Source: CAVQGM01 sp963712065 (lineage in GTDB: Bacteria; Actinomycetota; Acidimicrobiia; Acidimicrobiales; Acidimicrobilacustridaceae). From it: DNA of 64,000 bases. Location of the stretch: positions 1,054,001-1,118,000 of the forward strand of contig CAVQGM010000002.1 of the NCBI GenBank assembly GCA_963712065.1, given 5' to 3'. Of the stretch, positions 7,776 through 20,392 are shown in pieces. Under the pieces are notes generated by a model that saw only the letters and a program-made list of their open reading frames with translations, was not told the origin of the DNA and searched no databases. Numbering within the stretch: position 1 is the first letter of the stretch; every line of letters begins with the position of its first letter. The position numbers and the translations under genes were made by a program.

Positions 7776-8351
7776 ATGAGCGAGCAGTGGCAGGGTCCCG
7801 GCTGGTGGCAGGCATCGGACGGCAAGTGGTACCCGCCCGAGTCGGCGCCGGCGGCGACCCCGCCCACCCCACCGGCCCCCGACCCGACGGTGCCGCCACC
7901 GCCGGGCGCGGGCACGCCCCCCACCCCGCCGGCCGGGGCCCCCTTCGACCCCAACCAGCAGTACGCGCCCTACCAGCCGTACGGGCAGACCGCCGCGCCG
8001 CCGGCGTCGGGCGCCAACGGCCTCGCCATCGCCTCGCTGGTGCTCGGCATCGCCGGCATCGTCACGTTCTGCATCTGGGGCCTCGGCGCGGTCCTCGGCC
8101 TCCTCGCCGTCGTGTTCGGCGCGCTCGCCATCCGCAACGCCAAGAAGCAGCCGGGCACGCCCCAGGTCGGGCTGGCCTGGGCGGGCCTCATCTGCGGCAT
8201 CGTGGCCGTGGTCGCCGGCGTCGTGGTGTTCGTGCTGCTCGTGCTGGCCGTCGCCACCTCCGACGACATCGACAGCGACGGCGGGATCAACAGCGATCCG
8301 TCCGACGGCATCTGCAACGAGGACCGGTTCCTCCAGGACCCCGACTGCTGA
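7776..8351 (+). CDS. DUF4190 membrane protein with N-terminal WWQASDGKWYPPE module
   Basis: A 191-residue protein in three parts. Residues about 7-22 hold PGWWQASDGKWYPPES. A Pro/Thr/Ala-rich linker to about residue 85 contains PNQQYAPYQPYGQ. A DUF4190-type two-helix membrane domain follows (ANGLAIASLVLGIAGIVTFCIWGLGAVLGLLAVVFGALAIRNAKK, then a second helix pair to about residue 165). A short acidic, cysteine-containing tail ends the protein (CNEDRFLQDPDC). The nucleotide sequence over the W-motif is almost identical to that in the gene at 6189, pointing to module copying. It ends 15 bp from the convergent gltD stop. Function unknown. Confidence 0.8.
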   Translation: MSEQWQGPGWWQASDGKWYPPESAPAATPPTPPAPDPTVPPPPGAGTPPTPPAGAPFDPNQQYAPYQPYGQTAAPPASGANGLAIASLVLGIAGIVTFCIWGLGAVLGLLAVVFGALAIRNAKKQPGTPQVGLAWAGLICGIVAVVAGVVVFVLLVLAVATSDDIDSDGGINSDPSDGICNEDRFLQDPDC

Positions 8352-8366
8352 TCGCCACCCCAACCG

Positions 8367-9834
8367 TCAGCGCAGCGGCGCGGCATCCGGGGTGAGGGGC
8401 GACGGCAGCAGGGTCTCGCCCATGAGGTACTCGTCGACGGCCGCGGCGCACGACCGCCCCTCGGCGATGGCCCACACGATGAGGCTCTGGCCGCGACCCA
8501 TGTCACCGCAGACGAAGACGCCCGTCGACGTTCGTCTGCCAGTCGTCGTCACGGGCCACGTTGCTGCGGGCGTCGAGCTCGACGCCGAGCTGGTCGAGCA
8601 GGCCGCCGGGCTCGGGGCCGATGAAGCCCATCGCCAGGAACACGAGGTCGACGTCGAGCTCGAAGTCGCTGCCCTCGACCTGCTCGAACGACGGGCGACC
8701 GTCGACCATCCGCTGCTCGACCTCGTGGCCGCGCAGCGCCCGCACCCGGCCCTCGTCGTCGCCGACGAACTCCGTGGTCGACACCGAGTAGAGCCGCTCG
8801 CCGCCCTCCTCGTGGGCCGACGAGGTGCGCATCATCAGGGGCCAGGTGGGCCACGGGGTGACGTCGGCCCGCTCGTCGGGGGGCCGGGGCATGATCTCGA
8901 ACTGGTACACGACCTCGGCGCCCTGGCGATGGGCGGTGCCGAGGCAGTCGGCGCCGGTGTCGCCGCCGCCGATGATGACGACCTTCTTGCCCTCGGACGT
9001 CGATCGGCGAGGTCTCGAGGTCGCCCTGCTGCACCCGGTTGGCGTAGGGCAGGTACTCCATCGCCTGGTGGATGCCGGCGAGCTCCCGCCCCGGGATCGG
9101 CAGATCGCGCCACCGGGTGGCCCCGCCGGCGAGGACGATGGCGTCGAACTCGCGCCGCAGCCGGTCGGCGTCGACGTCGCTGCCGACCTCGACGCCGGTG
9201 CGGAACTCGGTGCCCTCGGCCCGCATCTGGTCGAGCCGGCGATCGAGGTGGCGCTTCTCCATCTTGAACTCGGGGATGCCGTAGCGCAGCAGGCCGCCGA
9301 GGCGGTCGGCCCGCTCGAACACCACGACGTCGTGGCCGGCCCGGGTGAGCTGCTGGGCGGCGGCCAGGCCGGCGGGACCCGAGCCGACCACCGCGACCCG
9401 CTTGCCGGTCCGCACCTCGGGCGGCAGCGGGGTGACCCAGCCCTCCGCCCAGGCCCGGTCGATGATCTCGACCTCGACCTGCTTGATCGTGACCGGGTCC
9501 TGGTTGATGCCGAGCACGCAGGCCGCCTCGCACGGCGCGGGGCAGAGCCGCCCGGTGAACTCGGGGAAGTTGTTGGTGGCGTGGAGGCGGTCGATGGCCT
9601 CGCGCCAGTGGTCCCGGTAGACGAGGTCGTTCCAGTCGGGGATGAGGTTGCCGAGCGGGCAGCCGTTGTTGCAGAACGGGATGCCGCAGTCCATGCAGCG
9701 GCTCGCCTGCGTGCGCACGCGTGGCGATCGGGAACGGCTCGTAGACCTCGCGCCAGTCCCGCAGGCGCACCGGCACGGCGCGCCGCGTGGGGCAGCTCGC
9801 GCCCGTGCTTCAGGAACCCGGTGGCGTCACCCAC
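8367..9834 (-). pseudogene. gltD: Glutamate synthase small subunit GltD, four +1 frameshifts as assembled
   Basis: NADPH-dependent glutamate synthase beta subunit, which passes NADPH electrons through FAD and 4Fe-4S clusters to GltB for glutamate formation from glutamine and 2-oxoglutarate. Joining the frames gives a normal 487-residue protein: N-terminus MGDATGFLKHGRELP, Fe-S cysteines in CMDCGIPFCNNGCPLGN and LCPAPCEAACV, FAD site VVGSGPAGLAAAQQL, NADPH site VVIIGGGDTGADC, and C-terminal GVFVCGDMGRGQSLIVWAI. The reading frame moves by one extra base at about 9789-9792, 9719-9722, 8995-8996 and 8521-8523. There are no stops or lost motifs otherwise. It lies 33 bp behind gltB. Either the assembly has insertion errors here or the gene is newly broken. 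Confidence 0.85.
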
Positions 9835-9867
9835 GAACGTCGTCTCCCTCTCCCCTGCTCCGGGGCC

Positions 9868-14446
<4,579 letters not shown>

Positions 14447-14611
14447 CTGTCGTCCCTGTGCTGAGGCGTGCGCGCCCACCGGTGGTGGGAGCGGGGTCCG
14501 TCGGTCCGCCGGGACGACGCTGGCCAGGCGGCGGAGCGCCAAAGATAGCGAGCGACGCGGCCCTCCGGCGAATCGGAACGGCCTCGGCCAGCCGCGCCGG
14601 GCCCCGGCCGC

Positions 14612-14617
14612 TAGCCT
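14612..14617 (+). promoter_or_regulatory. -10 hexamer TAGCCT, leaderless M18 peptidase gene
   Basis: TAGCCT ends 7 nt before the ATG at 14625. No ribosome-binding site lies between them. Confidence 0.5.
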
Positions 14618-14624
14618 CCCGGCG

Positions 14625-15962
14625 ATGTCCGCCTCGCCGCCCGGCGACCGCCCGGTCGCCGCCGACCTGCTGGGCTTCATCGACGCCTGCCCCTCCCCGT
14701 TCCACGCCGTCGCCGAGGTGGCCCGCCGGCTCGCCGGAGCGGGGTTCGTGCGGCTCGACGAACGGGATCGGTGGCCCGCCGCCGGGAGGGCCTACGTGGT
14801 CCGGGGCGGCTCGCTCGTCGCCTGGGCCACCGGCGACGACCCGACGGCCGTCGCCGACCGTGGCTTCCGCGTCGTCGGAGCCCACACCGACAGCCCCAAC
14901 CTTCGCATCAAGCCCCGACCCGACACCGGTTCGGCAGGGTTCCGCCAGCTCGGGGTCGAGGTGTACGGCGGCGCCCTCCGCAACTCCTGGCTCGACCGCG
15001 ACCTCGGGCTGTCGGGCCGGGTGACGGTCGCCGTCGACGACGACGACGGCGACGGCGACGGCGGCGCCGGGCACGCGATCCAGACCCGCCTCGTGCGGGT
15101 CGACCGCCCGCTGCTGCGCGTCCCACAGCTCGCCATCCACCTCGACCGGGCGGTGAACGACGGCCTGGTGCTCAACCCGCAGCAGCACCTCACGCCGGTG
15201 TGGGGACTCGGCCGGCTCCACGACGAGGGCGGGTTCCGGACGTTCCTGGGCGACCAGCTCGACGTGTCGCCCGACTCCGTCCTGGCCTGGGAGGTCATGG
15301 TGCACGACCTCACGCCGTCCGCCTTCCTCGGCGTCGACGACGAGCTGTTGAGCGCGCCCCGGCTCGACAACCTGCTGTCGTGCCACGCCGCCACCACCGC
15401 CCTGCTCGAGGTGGCCGCCGACGAGGGCGGCCCCGTCCCGGTGGTCTGCCTGTTCGACCACGAGGAGATCGGGAGCCAGTCGGCCTCGGGGGCCGACGGC
15501 AACCTGTTGCCCGCCGTCCTCGAGCGGGTGGTCGCCGGCGACGGCGGCGACCGTGAGGCCTTCCTGCGGGCCCTGGCGGCGTCGATGTGCGTGTCGGCCG
15601 ACGGGGCCCACGCCACCCACCCCAACTACCCGGAGCGCCACGAGCCCGGCCACCATGTCCGGCTCAACGCCGGACCGGTGCTCAAGGTCAACAGCAACGT
15701 CCGCTACGCCACCGATGCGGTCAGCGGCGGGGCCCTCGAGCTGGCGGCCCGGCGGGCCGGCGTGGCTCTGCAGCACTTCGTCAGCCGCGCCGACCTGCCC
15801 TGCGGTTCGACGATCGGGCCGGTGACGGCGGCGCGCCTCGGCATCCCCACCGTCGACGTCGGGGTCGCCCAGCTGGCCATGCACTCGGCGCGCGAGCTGT
15901 GCGGCGCCGACGACCCCGACGCCTTCGCCCGCCTCCTCGGCGCCTTCCTGGCCGGCGCCTGA
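14625..15962 (+). CDS. M18 family aminopeptidase
   Basis: A 445-residue cytoplasmic metallo-aminopeptidase of family M18 (aspartyl aminopeptidase type, dizinc), which removes N-terminal residues from peptides. Metal and catalytic motifs are VVGAHTDSPNLRIK (His/Asp, about residues 84-97), LFDHEEIGSQSASGADGNLLP (catalytic Glu pair and metal ligands, about 278-298) and the C-terminal MHSARELCGADD (His ligand). A low-complexity Asp/Gly insert (DDDDGDGDGGAGH, about residues 138-150) sits in a loop and is encoded by a GAC/GGC simple repeat. Length is close to the family norm. The ATG start is preceded by a leaderless-type promoter. A following SDR gene begins 3 bp after the stop, so the two are probably co-transcribed. 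Confidence 0.93.
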   Translation: MSASPPGDRPVAADLLGFIDACPSPFHAVAEVARRLAGAGFVRLDERDRWPAAGRAYVVRGGSLVAWATGDDPTAVADRGFRVVGAHTDSPNLRIKPRPDTGSAGFRQLGVEVYGGALRNSWLDRDLGLSGRVTVAVDDDDGDGDGGAGHAIQTRLVRVDRPLLRVPQLAIHLDRAVNDGLVLNPQQHLTPVWGLGRLHDEGGFRTFLGDQLDVSPDSVLAWEVMVHDLTPSAFLGVDDELLSAPRLDNLLSCHAATTALLEVAADEGGPVPVVCLFDHEEIGSQSASGADGNLLPAVLERVVAGDGGDREAFLRALAASMCVSADGAHATHPNYPERHEPGHHVRLNAGPVLKVNSNVRYATDAVSGGALELAARRAGVALQHFVSRADLPCGSTIGPVTAARLGIPTVDVGVAQLAMHSARELCGADDPDAFARLLGAFLAGA

Positions 15963-15965
15963 GCG

Positions 15966-16808
15966 ATGGGTGGCGTGCTGACCCCCGGCCCGCTGCTCAC
16001 CGGGCGGACGGCGATCGTCACGGGCGGCGGCGGTGGCATCGGGGAGGCGGTGAGTCGGGCCTTCGCCGCCCACGGTGCCGTGGTGGTCATCGGCGAGATC
16101 GACGCCGACCGGGCCGCCTCGACCGAAGCGTCGATCGTCGCGGCGGGCGGACGGGCCCGGGCCGTGGTCCTGGACGTGACGGACGCGGACGCCCCGGGGG
16201 CGCTCCTCGCCGCCGCCATCGACCTCGGCGGGGGTGTCGACGTGCTGGTGAACAACGTGGGCCACTTCGTGACGCCCGGCGAGGGCTTCCTGCAGACCGA
16301 CGACGCCGACTGGGACGCCATCGTGGCGACCAACCTCACCCACGTGCTGCGGATGACCCGCGCCGTGCTGCCCACCATGATCGCCGCCGGCGGCGGGAGC
16401 ATCGTCAACCTCACCACCGTCGAGGCCCACCGTGGCATCCCCCACCATCCGGTCTACGGAGCGGCGAAGGCGGCGGTCGCCCACTTCACGACGAGCCTCG
16501 CCGTCGACGTGGGCCGCCAAGGGGTGCGGGTCAACGCCGTCGCCCCCGACGTCACCCGGTCGCTGCAGCTGCCCTACGACCAGTGGCTCACCGACGACGA
16601 CCGGGCCCGCGTCCCGACGTGGGTCCCCCTGGGTCGACTGGGCGAGCCGGCCGACGTCGCCGGCGCGGTGCTCTTCCTGGCCAGCGACCTCGGCGCCTTC
16701 GTGACCGGCACGACGATCCACGTCGACGGCGGCACCCGGGCCGCCGGAGGTTGGTACCCCACCGAGCACGGGTCCCGCCGCTGGACCAACCGGCCCCGGG
16801 ACCCGTGA
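15966..16808 (+). CDS. SDR family oxidoreductase with Thr at the catalytic Ser position
   Basis: A 280-residue classical short-chain dehydrogenase (3-oxoacyl-ACP-reductase-like). The cofactor site TGGGGGIGEAVSRAF is at about residues 19-33, followed by VLVNNVGH. The catalytic region reads NLTTVEAHRGIPHHPVYGAAK, with YxxxK intact but threonine, not serine, thirteen residues before the tyrosine. The C-terminus carries GEPADVAGAVLFLASDLGAFVTGTTIHVDGGT, the usual substrate-loop and tetramer region. The ATG lies 3 bp after the aminopeptidase stop, so it is probably the second gene of that transcript. The substrate is unknown; the neighbouring acyl-CoA ligase on the other strand makes acyl or alcohol intermediates plausible. 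Confidence 0.9.
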   Translation: MGGVLTPGPLLTGRTAIVTGGGGGIGEAVSRAFAAHGAVVVIGEIDADRAASTEASIVAAGGRARAVVLDVTDADAPGALLAAAIDLGGGVDVLVNNVGHFVTPGEGFLQTDDADWDAIVATNLTHVLRMTRAVLPTMIAAGGGSIVNLTTVEAHRGIPHHPVYGAAKAAVAHFTTSLAVDVGRQGVRVNAVAPDVTRSLQLPYDQWLTDDDRARVPTWVPLGRLGEPADVAGAVLFLASDLGAFVTGTTIHVDGGTRAAGGWYPTEHGSRRWTNRPRDP

Positions 16809-16814
16809 GCTCGG

Positions 16815-16839
16815 CGACCCGCAAGGCCGATCCGGGTCG
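16815..16839. terminator. Inverted repeat between convergent genes, possible two-way terminator
   Basis: Arms CGACCCG (16815-16821) and CGGGTCG (16833-16839) with an 11-nt loop fill the 31-bp gap between the SDR stop and the convergent acyl-CoA ligase stop. The stem is short, so confidence is moderate. Confidence 0.4.
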
Positions 16840-18357
16840 TCAGATCGACCGGTCGCGGCCCTCCCAGTAGGGGGCTCGCAGCTCGCGGACCAGCAGCTTC
16901 CCCGCTGGCGTGCGCGGCAGCGAGTCGACGACGTCGATCGAGCGGGGCACCTTGTAGCCGGCCAGGTGCTCCCGGGCGTGGGCCGACAGCTCGGCGATCA
17001 GCGCGTCGGACGGCTCGGTGCCGGGCACCAGCTCGACCGCCGCCTTCACCGTCTCGCCCCACTCGTCGTCGGGGATGCCGAACACAGCGACGTCGGCGAC
17101 CGCGGGGTGCCCGATCAGGATCGCCTCGATCTCGGCCGGGTAGATGTTGACGCCACCGGAGATGATCGTGTTGCTGGCCCGGTCGGAGAGGAACACGTAG
17201 CCGTCGGCATCGACGCGTCCGACGTCGCCGAGCGTGTAGGTGCCGGGGGCGAGGTGGGCGCGGGCCGTCTTGTCGGGGTCGTTGTGATAGGCGAAGACCT
17301 CCCCGCCGAGCTCGTTGTGGGCGTAGAGCGTGCCGGTCTCGTCAGGGCCGAGGCGGGCGCCGTCCTCTCCGACCGCGAACACCTCGTGGCCGCGCACGGC
17401 GCGGCCCACGGTGCCGGGATGGGCGAGCCACTCCTCGCTGCCGACCAGCGTGACGACCCCGCCCTCGCTCCCGCCCCAGTACTCCACGAGGACCGGCCCC
17501 CACCACTCGATCATCTGCCGCTTGACCGAGGGCGCGATCGGCGCCGCGCCGTGCAGCACGGTGTGGAGGGCGGACGGATCGAACCCCGCCCGCACCGGAT
17601 CCGGCAGCCGGAGCAGGCGGACGAACATCGTGGGCACGAGGTGGCTGTTGCGCACCGCCCGCCCGGCCATGAGGTCGAGGGCCACCGCCGCGTCCCAGCG
17701 GTCCATCAGGACGAGCGGGGCCCCGTTGCCGAGGTCCATGGCCGCATAGCCGAGCGGCGCGGCGTGGTAGAGCGGACCGGTGACGAGATGCGGCCCGCCG
17801 CCGTCGAGGCCGATGGCCCTGCCGTAGGCGTCGAGGGTGCGGAACTGCGCCGCGACGGTGGCCGCCCTGGTTCGCTTCACGCCCTTGGGCCGACCCGTGG
17901 TGCCCGACGTGTAGACCATCGTCCCGCCCGCCGGTGCGGTCGGGTCCGCTGGGACGTCGGACGCCTCGTACAGAGCGGCGTCGAGCTCGTCGCCGGCGAG
18001 CAGCACCGGAGCTCGGCCGCCGACCGCCTCCCGGGTCGCCGCCTCGAACGCCGGCTCGGTGAGGACCACCCGCGCACCGGAGTCCTCGACGATGAACGCG
18101 ATCTCCTCGGCAGTGAGGTGCCAGTTGACCGGGGTGAGCCAGACCCCGGCCAGGTGGGCGGCGATCACGAGCTCCACGAACTCGACCCGGTTCCCGAGCA
18201 CCACCGCCGCGTGGTCACCGGGTCGGAGGCCGAAGCCGCCATGCAGCAGGTTCGCAGCCCGCGTCGCCCGGTCGACCAGCTCGGCCCACGTCCTGGTCCG
18301 GGTCAGGTCGTCGAGGGCGAGCTCGTCGGCGTGGGCGTCGGGCTGGTCCAGCAGCAC
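16840..18357 (-). CDS. Acyl-CoA synthetase (AMP-forming, FadD-like)
   Basis: A 505-residue member of the ANL superfamily that activates a carboxylic acid to acyl-AMP and then acyl-CoA. Motifs are the P-loop MVYTSGTTGRPKGVKRT (about residues 150-166), YWGGSEGG (A5), GDVGRVDADGYVFLSDR (A7/A8 hinge) followed by SNTIISGGVNIYPAEIE, and C-terminal PRTPAGKLLVREL with the catalytic lysine. The organisation matches medium- or long-chain acyl-CoA ligases of actinobacterial lipid or steroid catabolism; the substrate cannot be fixed. I chose the GTG at 18357 because a TAACGT hexamer is 7 nt upstream within a two-way promoter shared with the lipoprotein gene. Confidence 0.9.
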   Translation of the reverse strand: MLLDQPDAHADELALDDLTRTRTWAELVDRATRAANLLHGGFGLRPGDHAAVVLGNRVEFVELVIAAHLAGVWLTPVNWHLTAEEIAFIVEDSGARVVLTEPAFEAATREAVGGRAPVLLAGDELDAALYEASDVPADPTAPAGGTMVYTSGTTGRPKGVKRTRAATVAAQFRTLDAYGRAIGLDGGGPHLVTGPLYHAAPLGYAAMDLGNGAPLVLMDRWDAAVALDLMAGRAVRNSHLVPTMFVRLLRLPDPVRAGFDPSALHTVLHGAAPIAPSVKRQMIEWWGPVLVEYWGGSEGGVVTLVGSEEWLAHPGTVGRAVRGHEVFAVGEDGARLGPDETGTLYAHNELGGEVFAYHNDPDKTARAHLAPGTYTLGDVGRVDADGYVFLSDRASNTIISGGVNIYPAEIEAILIGHPAVADVAVFGIPDDEWGETVKAAVELVPGTEPSDALIAELSAHAREHLAGYKVPRSIDVVDSLPRTPAGKLLVRELRAPYWEGRDRSI

Positions 18358-18364
18358 GGGCGGG

Positions 18365-18374
18365 ACGTTACTGT
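18365..18374. promoter_or_regulatory. Bidirectional promoter core ANNNTANNNT (ACGTTACTGT)
   Basis: The left six bases read TAACGT on the minus strand, 7 nt before the ligase GTG at 18357. The right six read TACTGT on the plus strand, 10 nt before the lipoprotein ATG at 18385. The two -10 hexamers share the central TA. Confidence 0.5.
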
Positions 18375-18384
18375 GACCGGCACC

Positions 18385-18852
18385 ATGCGACGCCGCTCCC
18401 CCAAGGCGCTCCTCGTGGCCGCGGCCGCGGCCCTCCTGCTCCTGCCTGCGTGCTCGTCGACCGGTGACCCCGACGACGTGCCCCTGAGCGGGACCCTCCC
18501 GGCCGAGGCGACCACGACCACCACCGCCACCGCCACCACGGCCGGCGGGACCGGGGGCGACGCCGGCGGCGACACCCCCGAGGTGGTCGACCTGCAGGTC
18601 CCCACGGAGGTGCCCTGCACCGGGGACACCGCCCGGGTGACGCTCACCTTCGAGACGGCCGACGCCGACCAGGTCGCCTTCCTCGTCGACCAGCGGCCGG
18701 TGCAGGGCGGGCCCAACCCGCCGGTGTCGGGCAGCTACGAGGTGGGGGTCCCGTGCGACGGCAACGCCCACACCATCCTGATGGCCGCGGTCGGACCGGG
18801 CGGGCAGGCGCTGGCGTCCCGCGCCTTCCGCACGGTGCCGTCGCCCGGCTGA
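18385..18852 (+). CDS. Small secreted lipoprotein of unknown function
   Basis: A 155-residue predicted lipoprotein. A basic N-terminus (MRRRSPK) and hydrophobic core lead to the lipobox LPAC with Cys23 as the lipidation site. A Thr/Ala/Gly-rich linker (about residues 38-60, TTTTTATATTAGG) is typical of wall-spanning lipoproteins. The C-terminal domain (about 66-155) is beta-rich and contains two cysteines (TEVPCTGDTARVTLTFETADADQVAFLVDQ and VGVPCDGNAHTILM) that could form a disulfide, suggesting an Ig-like fold. No enzymatic motif is visible. An alternative GTG start at 18373 would overlap the promoter core, so the ATG is preferred. Confidence 0.75.
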   Translation: MRRRSPKALLVAAAAALLLLPACSSTGDPDDVPLSGTLPAEATTTTTATATTAGGTGGDAGGDTPEVVDLQVPTEVPCTGDTARVTLTFETADADQVAFLVDQRPVQGGPNPPVSGSYEVGVPCDGNAHTILMAAVGPGGQALASRAFRTVPSPG

Positions 18853-18880
18853 CGCCGCCGGCCGCCCGACGACGCACCGG

Positions 18881-18886
18881 TAGTCT
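18881..18886 (+). promoter_or_regulatory. -10 hexamer TAGTCT, leaderless J-domain gene
   Basis: TAGTCT ends 7 nt before the GTG at 18894, in the 41-bp gap after the lipoprotein stop. Confidence 0.5.
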
Positions 18887-18893
18887 CGCCGCC

Positions 18894-19496
18894 GTGGACC
18901 TGCCCGAGGCGCTCGCCGCGCTGGGCGTGACGCCCGGCGCCACCACCGGCGAGGTGCGTGCGGCCTACCGGCGCCTGGTCCGCGAGGTCCACCCCGACGT
19001 CGTCGGCGAGGCCGGCGACGCCAGCCACCGGACGGCACGGCTGGCCGAGGCCTACGCCCGGGTGCGCGCCGCCATCCGTGGCGCCGGCGGCGACACGGTG
19101 CCGCTCCCGCCGCCCGCCGCCACCTCGCCACCGCCCGCCGGGGCCACGACCGCGTCCGCCGCCGCGCCGGCCGGACCCGTCGACGCCACGGTCCTCGACG
19201 CCGCAGCCCTCGACACCGACGCCATCCTCGTCGACGCGCCCGCGGGCGAGACGTTCGCCGCCCTGTTCGAGGCCGCCGGCCGCGTCGGCCACCTCGCCTA
19301 CTTCGACCGCCAGCTCGGGATCATCGAGACGATCGTCCGGTTCGAGGGCGGCCCGTCGTGCTCCGTGCTGATCACCTTGCAGGGTCGGGCCATGGGCACG
19401 GAGGCGTTCGTGACCATGGAGTCGATCGAGGCCGACGCCACCCCGTCCATCGCCCCGGTGATCGACGCGCTGGTGACCGAGCTGCGCGCCGGCTGA
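18894..19496 (+). CDS. J-domain (DnaJ-like) protein with a novel C-terminal domain
   Basis: A 200-residue protein. Residues 1-65 form a compact J domain: LPEALAALGVTPGATTGEVRAAYRRLVREVHPD, with the HPD motif that stimulates DnaK ATPase at residues 33-35. A Pro/Ala/Thr-rich linker follows (about 68-100), then an unrecognised alpha/beta domain (about 108-200, LVDAPAGETFAALFEAAGRVGHLAYFDRQLGIIETIVRFEGGPSCSVLITLQGRAMGTEAF). There is no zinc-finger or client-binding domain of classical DnaJ, so this is a type III J protein that probably recruits DnaK to one specific partner. The GTG start is supported by the leaderless promoter. Confidence 0.8.
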   Translation: MDLPEALAALGVTPGATTGEVRAAYRRLVREVHPDVVGEAGDASHRTARLAEAYARVRAAIRGAGGDTVPLPPPAATSPPPAGATTASAAAPAGPVDATVLDAAALDTDAILVDAPAGETFAALFEAAGRVGHLAYFDRQLGIIETIVRFEGGPSCSVLITLQGRAMGTEAFVTMESIEADATPSIAPVIDALVTELRAG

Positions 19497-19558
19497 GGTC
19501 GTCGGTCGGCTCACTCACCATCCCCCGCCGGTGGGTACGGCGCGGCGAACATGGGTGC

Positions 19559-20167
19559 ATGACCCTGCAGAGCCGGGCGTGGATGCTCGAGCCGGTCGAG
19601 TTCCACCGGGAGTTCGTCGAGCTCTACGGCGCGCGGTCCTCGCCCGACGGCCACGTCCGTCTTCGCGCCCAGGCGACGCGCGTCCACCGCAGCGGTGACC
19701 CGATCGTCCAGGGTTACGTCGAGATGCTCCGCGGGGCGTCACCCGACGAGTGGCAGGCCGGGTTCGTCGACGCCCACGTCGTCGACTGGTACCGCGTCCT
19801 CATGGCCCCGTACCTCACCCCGACGAGGGCCTTCCTCACCCCCGACCTGTTGAAGCGCCGCTTCCCCGACCTCGGGTGGTCGCCGTCGGAGGCCCGCCGC
19901 CTCGCCCTCGGCCGCGAGCTGCAGCTGCTGGCCGAGACCTACGCTCCCGACGAAGGAGGTCGCCGGCTGAGCCTGCACTTCAACCTGGGCAACAAGGGTT
20001 GGCTGAGCCAGGACGACGTCGAGGCCGCCCTCGCCCGCATGCGCCGCCTGCCCCGGTCGGCCTTCCGCCGGCACCAGGACCTCGTCGCCGTCGTCGAGCA
20101 CACCTACGAGGTGCTGGAGGCGGCGGCCACCAAGCCCGACCACGTCCTGTTGATGATCCACGACTGA
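19559..20167 (+). CDS. Hypothetical protein, 202 residues
   Basis: No family recognised. It is a soluble protein with no signal peptide or membrane segment, mixed alpha-helical character and many Arg, Leu and Glu residues. It has an N-terminal stretch MLEPVEFHREFVELYGARSSPDGHVRLRAQATRVHRS, a central PYLTPTRAFLTPDLLKRRFPDLGWSPSEARRLALGRELQLLAETYA, and a C-terminal helical part LSQDDVEAALARMRRLPRSAFRRHQDLVAVVEHTYEVLEAA. Coding character is good (GC-rich third positions, no competing frame). The ATG at 19559 has a weak -10-like GAACAT 6 nt upstream. It stands alone between the J-domain gene and the acyl-CoA dehydrogenase promoter region. Confidence 0.6.
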   Translation: MTLQSRAWMLEPVEFHREFVELYGARSSPDGHVRLRAQATRVHRSGDPIVQGYVEMLRGASPDEWQAGFVDAHVVDWYRVLMAPYLTPTRAFLTPDLLKRRFPDLGWSPSEARRLALGRELQLLAETYAPDEGGRRLSLHFNLGNKGWLSQDDVEAALARMRRLPRSAFRRHQDLVAVVEHTYEVLEAAATKPDHVLLMIHD

Positions 20168-20329
20168 CCCGCGATCGCGGTCGTGCACCAGCTCGTCGAT
20201 TCGTGGCGACCCAGCCCCTCGCATCGCGTGCGTAGCGACCCACGCCAGGTGTCGGTGGATATGCACACGACCCGATCGGTCGACGGGCTGGTCGGGTCGG
20301 CAGGTCGGCCCTCTCGGCTCGGCGCGAGA

Positions 20330-20347
20330 CTTGACCGAACGGTCAAG
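20330..20347. promoter_or_regulatory. TetR-type operator CTTGACCG-AA-CGGTCAAG
   Basis: A perfect 8-bp inverted repeat around a 2-bp centre, 46 bp upstream of the acyl-CoA dehydrogenase start. The symmetry and TTGACC half-site fit TetR-family operators of actinobacterial fatty-acid genes. The TTGACC could also serve as a -35, so bound protein would block the promoter. No regulator gene lies nearby. Confidence 0.6.
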
Positions 20348-20392
20348 GGAGGGTGAGCTAGGGAACTGCACGCGAGCACGAGGGGGAACGCC

